Source of the DNA: Siphonodentalium dalli
Taxonomy: Eukaryota > Mollusca > Scaphopoda > Gadilida > Siphonodentaliidae
DNA: 64,000 nt
Direction of reading: 5' to 3'
NCBI GenBank assembly: GCA_032622095.1
Contig: CP136064.1
Coordinates: 250,143,827-250,207,826, forward strand
Of this stretch, positions 47,009 through 58,716 are shown piece after piece. Made by a program: the position numbers and the translations under genes. The stretch's first letter is position 1; every line of letters starts with the position of its first letter. The notes under the pieces were generated by a model. It worked only from the letters and a program-made list of their open reading frames with translations. It was not told the origin of the DNA and searched no databases.

Positions 47009-48151
47009 CTGTCTTTTAAAATCATATAATAGTCCGTATATTGGAATCTACTTACATGCAGAAATGTCATCATATCCATGTATTCCATGTATTAGTTATC
47101 ATCGACTGACCGAGAATTCAGCCGTGGATTTAATCAATGGATCCGAGCAATAAGGCGGAATAAACTTCCAATTCACATACGCTGATAATGAATATTATCC
47201 CAGTGCGATTGTCAAAGAAATCGATCGATACTAGACAAATTACTCACCCGGCCCATGATCAACACAGCAGTCACATAAGCCGGAACCACAGCATCGCAAT
47301 GAATCGCCGCCAAATTAAAGAAGGTCATATCTTTTGTGCGATTCGTTATGACATCATGCGGATATCTGTAAATGTTTTCCTGTGTCATTTATCTTGAAGC
47401 CTGGCCGATGTGGGACATATAAAAGCCCTCTGTGTTGTGCTCGATATTGTAATGAATTATATTCATCCGGCACACGTGTGGCCGATGCTAGCCATGCGTG
47501 CTATAGACTTGGCATGATAATTATTACCACGTTTGCGCACCATAATGCATAGCCACACCAGTATAACAGCGCCGCGAGCTATCCCCTCTTGTTTTTTTTC
47601 CAGCGAGAAAAGAAAGCCCTTCTTTGATGAGAGAACTATTCGACAGAAGATTCTATGATACTCCCCGTTGCGCCTAAGAGGGTGCTAATCTGGTTTTCTC
47701 GTCTTTTGAAGGATTAATCATATATTCATCAGTAGGTCCATGGAGGTGTTCTGGCCGAAGTCACGTTGGCCTCTCACAATGAGGTCATGTCTTTAATATT
47801 TTTTTTCGCAAATGATTACTGCCATTGTTTTGGGCACTTTTATTCGGATTATATCACCTGTAATTAGGGGTTGTGTGATCACTAATTATACGAAGTCGTG
47901 TAACGTCCGTACATATCACTGCAGCCGTAAACAAACATAACTACATAGCATAATTGCAGGCTACTTTACGCGTATATACAACTATCTATAGATCTTCACA
48001 GTTATGTCAAATTTAGCAACATAAGAGATCAAACGCTCTTTATTTTTACCAATATATCGGGTAAAGAATTACAATTAACTCCCTTTGTTGTTTTCCGACT
48101 GTAACTCCGAGTTATAGCGGCAACATTTTAAATGAACAGTAATTATATCAC
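47009..48151. other. No gene; a GAGCG-box fragment
   Basis: AAACGCTCTTTATTTTTACC at about 48031 is an inverted fragment of the dispersed repeat. No coding evidence. Confidence 0.5.
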
Positions 48152-48501
48152 TTAAAGGGGTACGCGGTACACTAAATCCGGCCATTATATTGAATTACCA
48201 TCTCCGTTAAAACTCAACAGAATTTTAGGCAACAAATAAATGAATTTGAACCATTGATGAGAGAAAAATACACTAATTTACCATATGAACAATGCAAACA
48301 ACGTGGTAATTATAATGAAAATGAAGTCATAAATTCATTTTCATTATAATTACCATGTTGTTTGTATTGTTCATATGGTAAATTAGTGTATTCTGCACTC
48401 ATCCATGGCACAAATTAATTCATTTTTGTTTCATATATTCTGTTGAGTATAAAAGGAGATGGTCCCATAAATGGCCGGATTTAGTGTAAAATACGCTTTA
48501 A
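48152..48501. mobile_element. TTAA-flanked foldback MITE, 350 bp
   Basis: TTAA, AGGGGTACGCGGTACAC and TAAATCCGGCC at the left are inversely matched by GGCCGGATTTAGTG, AAATACGCT and TTAA at the right. The centre is a long hairpin: TGAACAATGCAAACAACGTG pairs with CATGTTGTTTGTATTGTTCA. A half copy lies at about 58256-58434. Confidence 0.8.
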
Positions 48502-48839
48502 TGTTACTATTATTACCCCCCCCCCCCACACTTTCTACGCCTGACTGTCGTCTGCTAATTTATCCTGAACTCCCCTCCAAATGAAAAATATAAATTTCAT
48601 GTGTGTGATTTTAGAAGTATATTGGGAGAATCCACTCAGTATATTGAAATGGTTAACATCTTGACCAAGCTGGGCAAAAACTCCTACTTTAAGTGTTCAA
48701 AGTCAGTGAGTTTTGACTTATAAAAATCACTGAAAAATTCCATAAGATGTCTATCAAAAGTTAATTCGCCCAACGACATCCACGTTCCTGTATTACCCGC
48801 AACTTAACGACACGGGTGGCGTTCGTTGCAGAAATATTC
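48502..48839. other. No gene; C run
   Basis: A poly-C run is at about 48518-48529. The following text partly resembles the interior of the 52.3-kb MITE (AATTTATCCTGAACTCCCCT). Confidence 0.45.
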
Positions 48840-49560
48840 ATATTTGTTCAAATCGCCATCAATTACAGAAGGAATATTAAAATATATATAGTTTTGTTCA
48901 TATGCCAAACATAATCAGCGCGTAAATAGTATATGGTCGTCAAGACGTACGACGGACGATGGTGTACGTAAACAAGAGCCTGCTCGTGTTACAGAAGTTT
49001 TGCTTCTGTTTACATAACACAGCTCAATTCTATTGGTTAATCACACGCATGACATAAACGCTCTTTATTATTTCCATATCAGGTAAACAGTAACAAATAA
49101 ATCTCTTTATGTTTACCATATCCGGTTCTAAACAAAAGCCAGGTTCTGTAACGTTTTTTGCTCTTGTTGGCATAACAAAGGAAAAACAGTTGACAATAAC
49201 ATACTGTTTGTGCCATATTTCTGATTGGTATAAGAACAAGGACTGCCTATATTTTACTATTATTTCTGTTTATGGCGGTTTTTGACGGAGGTGAATATTT
49301 TAACAGCATACCAACCACCAACATCGCCCGTATATCTTTAAACTCGTGCTTGAAATGTCTAAATGTTGCGGTCTTTCCAATGTTTGGGCTTTGGAACCCC
49401 ACGGTACATTATGTTGTTATTTATTTGCAACAACACCTATTCCTTTACTATAACGACAATCTGCTGTGTGTAATATTATATAGAAGCAGTCATTCATGGC
49501 AAACTCTTCTTTGGACTGAATCGACGTCAAAACGATTTGCTATACAATAGACATAGACAA
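48840..49560 (-). repeat. Dispersed repeat block, relative of 24.6-25.0 kb
   Basis: It shares AAATCGCCATCAATTACAGA-type text, CATAAACGCTCTTTATTATT, CCATATCAGGTAAA and GGCGGTTTTTGACGGAGG with the earlier block, in the same order. Confidence 0.6.
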
Positions 49561-50001
49561 TGTGACATGGGGAATAATTGTGTAATATGTGTGACATATG
49601 TGAACGTGACAGTATATATACATGTAGTTGCCGATTTAATTTAGAACCACAAGGTACCGTGCAATGACACATGATACATGTCTATAATAATATGTATAAT
49701 TTGTATATATACATTTGTGGGTCACAATAAATATGTTCAATCACATGATACATGCACTGCTAACATAGTATGTATATAGCTGGGAGATTTTACGCCAATT
49801 TCAATAAATTCCCGGTAATAAAAATGATATAAGATCGATAATATATAGAAACATAATTAATATGAATTGCAGATATCTTCGGTAAACGTCCAGGTTAACA
49901 TGTTATCTACGACTCGTTGTGAAACAAATTTAGCAAACTCGTTTCATAAATCTTATATCTCAACATAACTCGTCGGAGATCCTCTGGGACTATTATGCAT
50001 A
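49561..50001. other. No gene; MITE relic
   Basis: 49786-49935 is a decayed relative of 39054-39695 (CAATTTCAATAAATTCCCGG). Nothing else is recognised. Confidence 0.5.
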
Positions 50002-50218
50002 TACAGTAATGCCCTAATTAATCGATTCCCTAACCACAGCAGAAGTATGGGTAACTTTTCATGATTTAGTCGGAAATATGGCTTGTTGCCATTCATCGGA
50101 AAGCTCTCGGGGGAGAGCTTTCCGATGAATGCCAACAAGCCATATTTCCGACTAAATCATGAAAAGTTACCCACAATTCTGCTGTGGTTAGGGAGTCGAT
50201 TAATTAGGGCATTACTGT
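50002..50218. mobile_element. Hairpin MITE, 217 bp (mariner-like)
   Basis: ACAGTAATGCCCTAATTAAT at the left and its inverse at the right bracket arms of about 105 bp. These are nearly identical and meet at CTCGGGGGAG. A partial copy near 52135-52294 ends CATTACTG followed by TA, pointing to a TA target. Confidence 0.8.
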
Positions 50219-50759
50219 GGTATAACATTTATTTATACATTTGCTTGAAAACTGTACAGAAATATCTCGGTGACGAGCGTTCTATTTTTGCATTCTGGGT
50301 TATCTGCGATCTGTAACATTACTTCGTACTCAGCAGACAGTCAAATAATGGAAATCTGATTACCTTATTCTACGAAGCAGATAACATAGAAACCAACAGC
50401 AAAATTTGAGTACAGTACCACATTTTATATATGCTTTATTCTCTGATCCATACACACATTACAGGATATTGAGAAAAAAAGACAGTCAATGACTGTGGGG
50501 TAGCTTACCAGACTGAAGAAGACGGAGAAGACTGGGACTCTGAAGACTACAATAGTCAGTACGTTGCTATAACGTAATTAGTTTTTCAAAATTTATATTT
50601 AAAATGAAATTTTTTATTTTCATCATAAAAAAAAAAAAATTGAGCAAGGAGTAAAATCCCCCCCCCCCCCCCCCCCCCCAAAAAACATTTCCCTTTAAAA
50701 TGTTTTTTTTTTAAATTGAGCAAGGAGTTAAATCTAAAAAAATAAATATAATTTTTTTT
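50219..50759. other. No gene; AT-rich motif and long C run
   Basis: TTGAGCAAGGAGTAAAATC is followed by about 20 C at 50659-50679, then AAATTGAGCAAGGAGTTAAA at about 50714. The same AT-rich motif occurs at 24.5, 25.1 and 42.97 kb. Confidence 0.6.
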
Positions 50760-51355
50760 TTAAAGATATTGACCCCGACTCAGCAATGTTTGCCCCAGTG
50801 ACCCAATTTTAACAGATCTGAACCCCAGTAGCCCAAGGAACCTCCATACCAAATATAAGCTAAACAGTCCCAATGGTTCTTGAGAAGGAGTTTACTATGG
50901 CGGGAAAGAGTTATGGCCCTGGCTTCGCAACTAATTGACTTTGTGACCTCATTTTAACAAATATGAATATGAGTGACCTAGGGAACATCCACACCAAATA
51001 TGAACCCATTCGGTCTTATGGGTCTGGAGAAGATGTTTAAAGAATTTTTGATGGACGGACGGACGATGGATGAGGAGTCATGACTATACCCGGTAGCTCC
51101 ACCGGAGACTTTGCCTCAGGTGAGCTTAAAACTTTTATCATGGGAACCCATATATCGGTACCAACCTTGAACTCGCCAACTCAAATAGTTTGTCTTATGG
51201 AGAGGGTTAAAGTTTTTGGAGTGAGTGGCTGATTCTTAAACTTATAACGCTGTCTCTATTAGAAACAGTCTCAATCAACAAAAGATGGAAAACAGATGAG
51301 GAGTGATGACTATAGGCTCCACCGGAGACTTCAACTCAGGTGAGCTAAAAACTTA
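50760..51355 (+). repeat. Dispersed repeat ending in GGAC run and CTCAGGTGAGCT tail
   Basis: Two diverged units carry ACCTCCATACCAAATATAAG and ACATCCACACCAAATATGAA, then GATGGACGGACGGACGATGG, then CACCGGAGACTTTGCCTCAG with GTGAGCTTAAAACTT. The tail recurs at about 51314-51350. This repeat type is familiar from molluscan genomes (recollection, not tested). Confidence 0.6.
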
Positions 51356-52129
51356 TCAAAACTACTGTCTGCCATGTTTGTGAAAATAATTAGAAAGGAA
51401 CATACATGTACACGTAGAAGCTATCTTGCTATCATATTTGCAGATTCATCTTCAAAACATCATTAGAAACCCAATAAAATCCGCATTGTGGGATACAATG
51501 GGGATATAAGATGGCGTCCAATCTGTCTGTCAAACATAACAAAGAGAATAAATTAGAAAGTAGCCACACTTATATTTCCATTAGAAAAATATCAATGCCC
51601 GAGGTACAAGCTGAAATGTTCAAAGAGAAATTCAGATATTCCCAAACAAGGGCTGTATTAAAGTTAATTCTGGTAAAAATAAATTGACGAAACCTGTAGT
51701 AAGTCAGTATCCTTTGCCCCGAGTTGTGCTATCAACATACCAAAGCACAACTGAATCAGAAGATGCTTGCCCAAGTTACAAGCTGAAATGTTCTTTCCGA
51801 CACAAATTTCCAAGTCAAACCAGGGCCGATAGTCTGGTAAAAATTTAATGGACAAAACCTGTGCAAACAAATCAGTATTTTCATGTGACAAACAAAGACC
51901 ATGTGACGTAATAAAACATTTTATTATACCAATACTCCCCAACAATGAACCCACATTTCTCTTTAACATTTATGAGAACAAATTAACAAAATAACTTAAT
52001 AGGTGATCATTTACAAACATAAAGTTCATAACAATTTCAGCATGATGTAATAATTTTAACATTAGTCAGAACAAATGAATATTTAGCTATTCAGAATCTC
52101 TGTAGTAGTTTACTATGATTGTGAAAAAC
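51356..52129. other. No gene seen
   Basis: A single AAGATGGCGTCCAATCTGTC sits at about 51510. AAATTTAATGGACAAAACCTGT at about 51840 echoes TAAATTGACGAAACCTGTAG at about 51678, in the same orientation. No coding support. Confidence 0.45.
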
Positions 52130-52294
52130 AGAGAGCTTTCCGATGAATGGCATCAAGCCATATTTCCGACTAAATCCTGAAAAGTTCACTGAGAGCTTTC
52201 CGATGAATGGCAACAAGCCATATTTCCGACTAAATCCTGAAAAGTTACCCATAATTCTGTGGTTAAGGGGTCGATTACTTAGGGCATTACTGTA
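52130..52294. mobile_element. Half copies of the 50.0-kb hairpin MITE
   Basis: GAGAGCTTTCCGATGAATGG appears twice in tandem (about 52132 and 52192), followed once by the right end GGGCATTACTG and TA. Confidence 0.75.
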
Positions 52295-52297
52295 GTT

Positions 52298-52539
52298 TTA
52301 ACCCTTTCTACACTAAATACTAATTGATGAGTATTTAGTTCCCTTAGAAAATATTCAGATATGTCGTTTGAAGAACTTATTATCTGAACATTTCCCACCA
52401 GTGAAAAAGAATCCTTCTGCTCTTATATTATCTGTTTTCTGCTTATGTATCCTGAACACCCCTTCGAATAAATAATAGACAATTCCAATAAATACTTTTA
52501 TAACTGGTTGGATAATCCATTTAGTAGAGAAAGGGTTAA
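52298..52539. mobile_element. TTAA-flanked MITE, CCCTTTCTAC family
   Basis: TTAA then CCCTTTCTACACTAAAT at the left, and ATTTAGTAGAGAAAGGG then TTAA at 52536-52539. A relative is at 58468-58716. No protein. Confidence 0.8.
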
Positions 52540-53167
52540 TTGACATGGGAATGGGGGGGGGGGGGTCAGGTCATGACAAAATTTGCAGACACAGGGTTGA
52601 AAAAAATAATTTCCGCTACACGATCACCCACTCTCTGTGCAAGTTTTTTTTTTCCAGGCCAAATTTTGGGGAAATTGGGACCCACACCCCAAAAATTTGT
52701 AAATAAATCAGCTGTCATCTGCAAAAATCATGTAGCCAGAGGTCTTGAATAGGGTGGGGAGGAGAGGATATATGTTATTCCAGTCATTCCATCTGTGAAT
52801 TTTCAACTGTCCGTCCCTCTCAGAACTTTTCAATGAGATTTCCTACTTTAGGGAATGCTCCACTACCGTTTTCTTCAGCAGAAAAATATTTCTTTTATAA
52901 TAAAATTGTTCAGTTTTTGAAAATATTTCAAGCGAGTCCATTTCAAGCGAGTCTTGCTTGCTCTGAAAATTTCCAATTGCCACAATTTAGAGTGGAAGTT
53001 TTCGCCATTTTTAATTTTAGAAGTTCTTGAACATCCAGTTCAAGGTCACTGTGCTTGAATTTTCGACCGATGTGATTTATACCTTATAACTTCCAACTTT
53101 TTAAATTTGGATTGCCATTGTGGAACAGGGAGGACAGTCACACACACAGATCACCACATCATTATGT
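52540..53167. other. No gene seen; G run
   Basis: A run of about 12 G occurs at 52554-52565. The rest resembles decayed hAT-family text weakly. Confidence 0.45.
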
Positions 53168-53308
53168 ACGTGCAAGCCTGCATATTGCGCATGTCATTTG
53201 CAGAATGAATTGGTGATGATAGCCCACTTTGCGTGATAGCATCACTAAATTCACCCTCTGGGAACCTCATTCTGCAAATGACAGACACACTATTTTCAGG
53301 CTTGGGTA
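53168..53308. repeat. Foldback repeat with AAATTCACCCTCTGG
   Basis: CAAGCCTG and ATTTGCAGAATGAATTGGTG pair with CATCACTAAATTCACCC, CATTCTGCAAATGACAG and CAGGCTTG. Half copies are at about 41650-41715, 56955-57035 and 58175-58255. Confidence 0.65.
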
Positions 53309-54099
53309 TGTGGTTGTAAAGAATTGTGTACAGATTATTTTCATTGAATCATGTTTAATTTCTTATCAGTACATTTTAAAATAAAGGTATTCATAAAGAA
53401 ATCCCAGTACCAAAGTAAAATATGCAACTCATAAACAAATCGGCATGTGGATATGCATAGTTCAAAGTGATGCTGTGAATTTTGGCACTATTTAGGAAGT
53501 GTTAATTTTGATATATGTATGTATAGACATTAAATTATAATCTGAAAAAATAAACTATAAGTCATAAATAAAATTTATACAGTATATAGCTATAAATAGG
53601 ATGACAATTGTGTATGGCTTGACATTACAGCACAGGTTTTTTTTCTTCCAAAATTGGCAGTGCCAGAACATGCAATGAACCTCACATCATAAACAAACGA
53701 GCATTATCAACTTAAACCTGTTCACTTGATCATGACATTTTATGTTTATTAACTATACCATGACCTTAGCTTGTAGATGACTAAATATAAAGTAATATTT
53801 ATCTTACTTAATTTGTCAATGTTAGCTCTTTATGTATAAGAGTATATCTCAAATCAGTGAAGAAAATATTACTGGTTTGATCATTAATGTCATCTATAGT
53901 TATATAAAAAGTTGCTGACCAAAATGTCCCCCCGACGAAGGTGGCAGGATCCCTATACTACAGACTGTAGGAGGAATTGATTACATCAATATGATACAAA
54001 GTGCTTATTCACTAAATATGTTCCTCTTCTTCAATGTGTTGAGAAAGGGTCAATAACTCTAAAATAAAAAGCATAAAACAATTCTATGTTGAATAATGG
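53309..54099. other. No gene seen
   Basis: AT-rich, nothing recognised. Confidence 0.5.
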
Positions 54100-54910
54100 C
54101 AATTCCTCCGCCAAATGACTCCGACTGAAATTGCAGGTGTGCAAGTTCCCATGCTGGTTGATATCTACGCCAATGTTTTAAAAAATTGACTGGAAAATGA
54201 TGGAATACAGGTTCTGACAAAAGATGCGTCCCAGTATGTACAATTCTATGTCAAACAAGAGCATCGCTACGGCGTGAAAAAATACGCCCTTTAGCCATTT
54301 CGAATTGTACTACCACAAAATAAAATAATACTTTGAGCTTACATTTGAAGAAAATCTCCCCTAATTTCAATGCCAAAATGCGGTCAAATTCTAAGTCGAA
54401 AAATGGCCGTAACTCATGTAAATATAATTAGACAGAACCTATATTCGAACTTGGCCTGTAGTTTTAGCTGGGAAATACACATACCAGCTTTGGTTCAGAT
54501 CAAATAATCAAAACTGGAGTTATCGGTCGGAAACCGAAATGTTATGAAATTGGTCAAATTCTAAGTTGAAAAAGGGCCGTAACTCATGTAAAAATAACTG
54601 GACGGAACCCATATTCGAACTTGGCCTGTATATTTAGCTGGGAAACTTTGGTTCAGATCAAATAATCCAAACTGGAGTTATCGATTGGAAACCAAAAATG
54701 TTAACGGACGGACGACTAGACGGACGGACGGCCCGAATGACGGATGGACAGACTGATAACATAATACGACCTTTTTTCAAAAAGGGCGTATAAAAAGGGC
54801 AATAACTCCACCAAAATGAGTCCGATCCCATGCTGGTTGATATATGTGCCAAGTTTTGCAAAAATTGACCAGAAAATGGCAGAACACAGGCTGGGACAAT
54901 GGGACAGATG
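54100..54910. repeat. Degenerate tandem repeats with GGAC tails
   Basis: Two interleaved families. Units with CAAGTTCCCATGCTGGTTGA and AAAATTGAC are related to the 1.84-2.47 kb array. Two units carry GGCCGTAACTCATGTAAA, ATTCGAACTTGGCCTGTA, TTTGGTTCAGATCAAATAAT and ACTGGAGTTATCG, ending in GACGGACGGACGGCCCGAAT. Confidence 0.7.
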
Positions 54911-55099
54911 GACACACAGATTACAATTACAATAGTCTGCAGACAGAAAAGTATCTCATCAATATTTTGATTAATTGTTCTAGAAATCTGATGAAACTCC
55001 CAGGAGAGAAGAGGACTTTCCCAAAATGAAGTGACAAATATTTTCCAAATATGGAAAGCATGTACAGCCTATAATATTGGGTGTCAATTGTAGTAATTA

Positions 55100-55282
55100 T
55101 TAACCCTTTCATGAAGGGAGCTACGCTGGTGAAGTATTAAATATCCTGTGTCTGCCAGTGTGCATTCTCTTATATATGCGAGGCTCCCATAGGGAGCCTT
55201 GTATACTCTTATGTATGAGAGGCTCTGTATTGGGACATGGTTTTTGCAAAATTCCAGGAAGCTCCAGTCATGGAAGGGTTAA
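55100..55282. mobile_element. TTAA-flanked MITE, CCCTTTCATGA family
   Basis: TTAA, CCCTTTCATGAAGGGAGCT at the left; AGCTCCAGTCATGGAAGGG, TTAA at the right. Inside are GCATTCTCTTATATATGCGA and its partial inverse. Confidence 0.8.
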
Positions 55283-55744
55283 AAATAAATAGTATTGCCT
55301 GTGAGTTGTGGTAATTAGTAAAATAACGAAATATGAACAAACAATCACAACTTTACATCGTGATGAGTAAATATATCATAATCACCTATCACATATATAT
55401 GGTATTTTAGAATGTTTAATTCCTAGTAAAATGCACATTATCGTAATGTGATCGTGGGAAAAGTTGACAAGTCATCAACCTGCAACCCCACAATTTGAAT
55501 ATAGATAATTGTGAAGCTGTGCTTGTAACTGAACCTTTCGAACAATACCTTGAAAATCTATGAAGTTTCATTGACCAATGAAATGAATTATGGTCTACTG
55601 CATAACAAATTGTTGGATGGGCATTCCAGTAATATAGAAATTAAATTTGAATCAGACTTACATAGACTTATAAAATTAAAAATATTATTGTGGGTTTTTA
55701 AGGAGACTGATATTTTGCAAAATAAAGGCATGGGTGTGTAATAA
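55283..55744. other. No gene seen
   Basis: A 63-codon frame at 55550 has no supporting context. Confidence 0.5.
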
Positions 55745-55759
55745 ATACATCAAGGGACA

Positions 55760-55890
55760 ATTAAGAAATAACTTGCAGATCGATTGGCGTCATTAGATTT
55801 TGACCGTCAGAGTAATTAAACAAACTTTGTATAATTACTCTGCCGGTCAAAACCAATGACCCCAATCGATCTGCCAGTCATTTCTTATAA
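55760..55890. mobile_element. Hairpin MITE, about 130 bp
   Basis: AGATCGATTGGCGTCATTAG and TTTTGACCGTCAGAGTAATT pair with AATTACTCTGCCGGTCAAAA and CCCCAATCGATCT, leaving a short loop. Confidence 0.8.
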
Positions 55891-56720
55891 CCATATACCA
55901 GTATATTTTAATAGAACATTAATAATTTGAATATTTCAAAACTACAACAATTGTAAGTAGCATATATTGTTCAAATTCCATCACAGTCTCCCATAAAGGT
56001 CGGCTCGACGTAGGTGTTCATCGCTTTTTATGAAGTGTCGACAGTTATTGCCTGATAAATGTTGGAAATGTTCATGTAACCATATCACGATTTGTACTGA
56101 TTCTTACAGAAGCTAGCTGTGTGAATGCAGAGGGTGTGTGATTATATTTAAGTTACATAATTTATAATAGTAATAAATATAGCAAAAGATATTCCAATAT
56201 TTCTAGAGTGGAGATTAAAGCATTTGTCGGGACTCAGATGCAAATGATTTACATTCATAACAACTATAGTATACATCTTATAAACATGAAAATGTTTTTA
56301 CAGTATGGACAGTTGTATAATATAAACTTTTTTTTGCTACAACTCATACATAAGTGACAGCAGAGACAAAACAACACTAATTAATAGAGCTAACATGTCT
56401 ACTGGAGAACAAACACCAAATTTAGTCAAATAATTTACTGTAATGTTACATAATTTTCTAAGGTTAAATATGGAGAAGGTCGACATCACACTTCAAAAAT
56501 TGACAGACTATAACTCACAGGGTACCGGTAGCATTATATAATGATATAGTGAGATAGCTATTCCAACATGACCAGTTTACATTGGTGTTTTAAGTCTCTA
56601 CTCAGCACATATTCTTACAATTTACATTATATGTGACCATAACTCGTGTAAAACAGGTTGCGCGATTGTTATGACATTATTGACAGATTATAATTCAGCT
56701 ACTATTGGCTGATATTTTAC
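55891..56720. other. No gene seen
   Basis: GTGTGAATGCAGAGGGTGTG near 56119 is echoed at about 59588. Nothing coding. Confidence 0.5.
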
Positions 56721-56905
56721 CACATGGAACCAAACAAATCAAGTACACAACACACATTCTGGTCCCACATGGAACCAAACAAATCATGTACACAACACAC
56801 ATTCTGGTCCCACATGGAACCAAACAAATCATGTACACAACACACATTCTGGTCCCACATGGAACCAAACAAATCAAGTACACAACACACATTCTGGTCC
56901 CACAG
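56721..56905. repeat. 45-bp minisatellite, four copies
   Basis: Units start at 56721, 56766, 56811 and 56856, built on CACATGGAACCAAACAAATC and ACACAACACACATTCTGGTC. Copies 1 and 4 share A and copies 2 and 3 share T at one site. The unit is 15 codons long, so three frames stay open through the array; this is not evidence of a gene. Confidence 0.95.
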
Positions 56906-57610
56906 AATCGAAGGCCTGCATGACAGGTGAGTTCTATCCTGTCAATGAATTGAAGTCAAGCTTGCAAATAGTGTGTCTGTCATGCATGGTGGGCTAGCAT
57001 CACCAAATTCACCCTCTGGAAACCTTGTTCTGCTTTGGCCTCAACTAGGCCTAGGATCATATTTAAGTTCCCCAGTTGAAGTTATTGATGTTCACCCATA
57101 ATTCACCTCGATTATGCATGTTATCATATGCAAATTAGGGGATATAGAAAAGATAGCCGATATAATTAGACTGTTTCCAATCTGGATTTTTAACAGAGAA
57201 TTGACTGAGTGAACACATGGCGATATCTGATGATAGTTGAATAAAAAAAAATGTTATTGGGTTTGTCAATATGAGCGGTTTGTCGTATCAACAAACCCAT
57301 TAACACACTCATGTCATTCTGTGTATAACCTTATTTCCATATGGATATCAAGCATACAGATTTTAAAGTGTCATCTCTATTAAAACTTAAATCGATATAT
57401 TAATTGCTGAACAGATAGACTAAAACATAATACAATGGTTTTTCTAACGGATGTACAAAATGGAGGATTTGTTCAAAGTATTGCAGTTACGACTTCCCGG
57501 TAAAATGGTTTGTAGAAATTTATATGAATGAGAATGATCATAAAATCTAAGCTGACACAGTGCACATAAACATTCAAAAAGTATTGGCTGATGTATCTGT
57601 AATATTACTT
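56906..57610. other. No gene seen
   Basis: It includes a half copy of the 53.2-kb foldback (about 56955-57035). Nothing else. Confidence 0.5.
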
Positions 57611-57788
57611 TTAACACTGTCATGACGGGAGCTGCACTCAGCATTAAAGATTCTGTGCCAGAGCATTTTGTTATATATGCGAGTCAAGGTAAATATTGTT
57701 AGGTCCATCTTATAGATGTGAGGCTCCCTAAATGCACTGTCACAGGGTGTACGCAACATTTCAGTAAGCTACAGTCATGGAAGGGTTG
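57611..57788. mobile_element. TTAA-flanked MITE, CCCTTCCATGA family, older copy
   Basis: TTAA, CACTGTCATGACGGGAGCT at the left; AGCTACAGTCATGGAAGGG at the right, with the last TTAA changed to TTGA. Same family as 55100 and 59940. Confidence 0.7.
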
Positions 57789-57796
57789 ACACTTTC

Positions 57797-58052
57797 ACCT
57801 GCTTTCACTGACCTGCAGCTGATGCATGCGGCTATCAGGTTATGGGTGCAACATTTCAAACCATACATGTATCACTGGGGTTGCAGCTGATGCAGTTAAA
57901 TACAACCAAATTCAAAACTTTTTGAAATTGGATGCGTTTAACTGCGCCAGCCACAACCCCAGTGATATATGTATGGTTTGAAATGTTGCGCCTCACCTGA
58001 TAGCCGCATGCATTGACCGCATGCATTGGCCGCATGTCTGTGAAAGCAGCTT
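57797..58052. mobile_element. Long hairpin element, about 255 bp
   Basis: ATGCGGCTATCAGGTTATGG, GCAACATTTCAAACCATACA and TCACTGGGGTTG pair with CAACCCCAGTGA, TGTATGGTTTGAAATGTTGC and CTGATAGCCGCAT, around a centre of about 50 bp that also partly pairs. Confidence 0.8.
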
Positions 58053-58174
58053 AACAATAGTAAACATGACAAAGGTCTATTATTTCTGCTTCCTATTCAG
58101 TCATTTGTAGGGAATGTTCAGATAATAATATCGTTGTTAAACTCAGGCCTCAAACTATGGTGCTGGACATTTGC

Positions 58175-58434
58175 AGAATGATGTCCCCAGAAGGAGAATT
58201 TATTGACGCTACCACGCTACCCCGTTGCATCACTAAATTCACACTCTGGGGTGACTGGAGTCATAAATGCATTTTCATTATAATTACCATGTTGTTTGCA
58301 TTGTTCATAGAGCACATGAGTATATTTTGCACTAATCCATGGCTCAAATTCATTCAATTGATACATAATTTCTGTTGAGTATAATAGGAGATGGTCCCAT
58401 AAAAGGCTGTATTTGGTGTACAGTCCCCCTTTAA
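58175..58434. mobile_element. Fused half copies of two foldback MITEs
   Basis: 58175-58255 matches the 53.2-kb foldback (CATCACTAAATTCACACTCT). 58256-58434 matches the right half of 48152-48501 and ends CCCCCT followed by TTAA at 58431-58434. Confidence 0.65.
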
Positions 58435-58467
58435 CCATTTTCTATCATTCAAACCTGGTCCACTACT

Positions 58468-58716
58468 TTAACCCTGTCTTAAATAAATTGATTCTCCCAT
58501 TTAGTTATAAAAGAATACATTGAAATGGCTTATTCTTCATCTGGAGGGATGTCCTATATGTATGGGTAGACAACAACTATACAAACAGATTATACAAGTG
58601 CCAAAGGATTTCTATTAATTGGTGGAAATGTTTAGATAATAAGTTTGTTGAACTTATAATCTGAATATTTCCTAAGGAACTACTCGTTAATGAGTATTTA
58701 GTAAATAAATGGTTAA
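58468..58716. mobile_element. TTAA-flanked MITE, relative of 52.3 kb
   Basis: TTAA then CCCTGTCTTAAATAAAT on the left. The right end is TGAGTATTTAGTAAATAAAT with GG and TTAA at 58713-58716. Interior text (TAATCTGAATATTTCC) is shared with 52298-52539 in inverse form. Confidence 0.7.

Noticed and set aside
56695-56923. Repetitive peptide frames on both strands
   Set aside because: The 45-bp minisatellite is divisible by three, which keeps frames open without coding.
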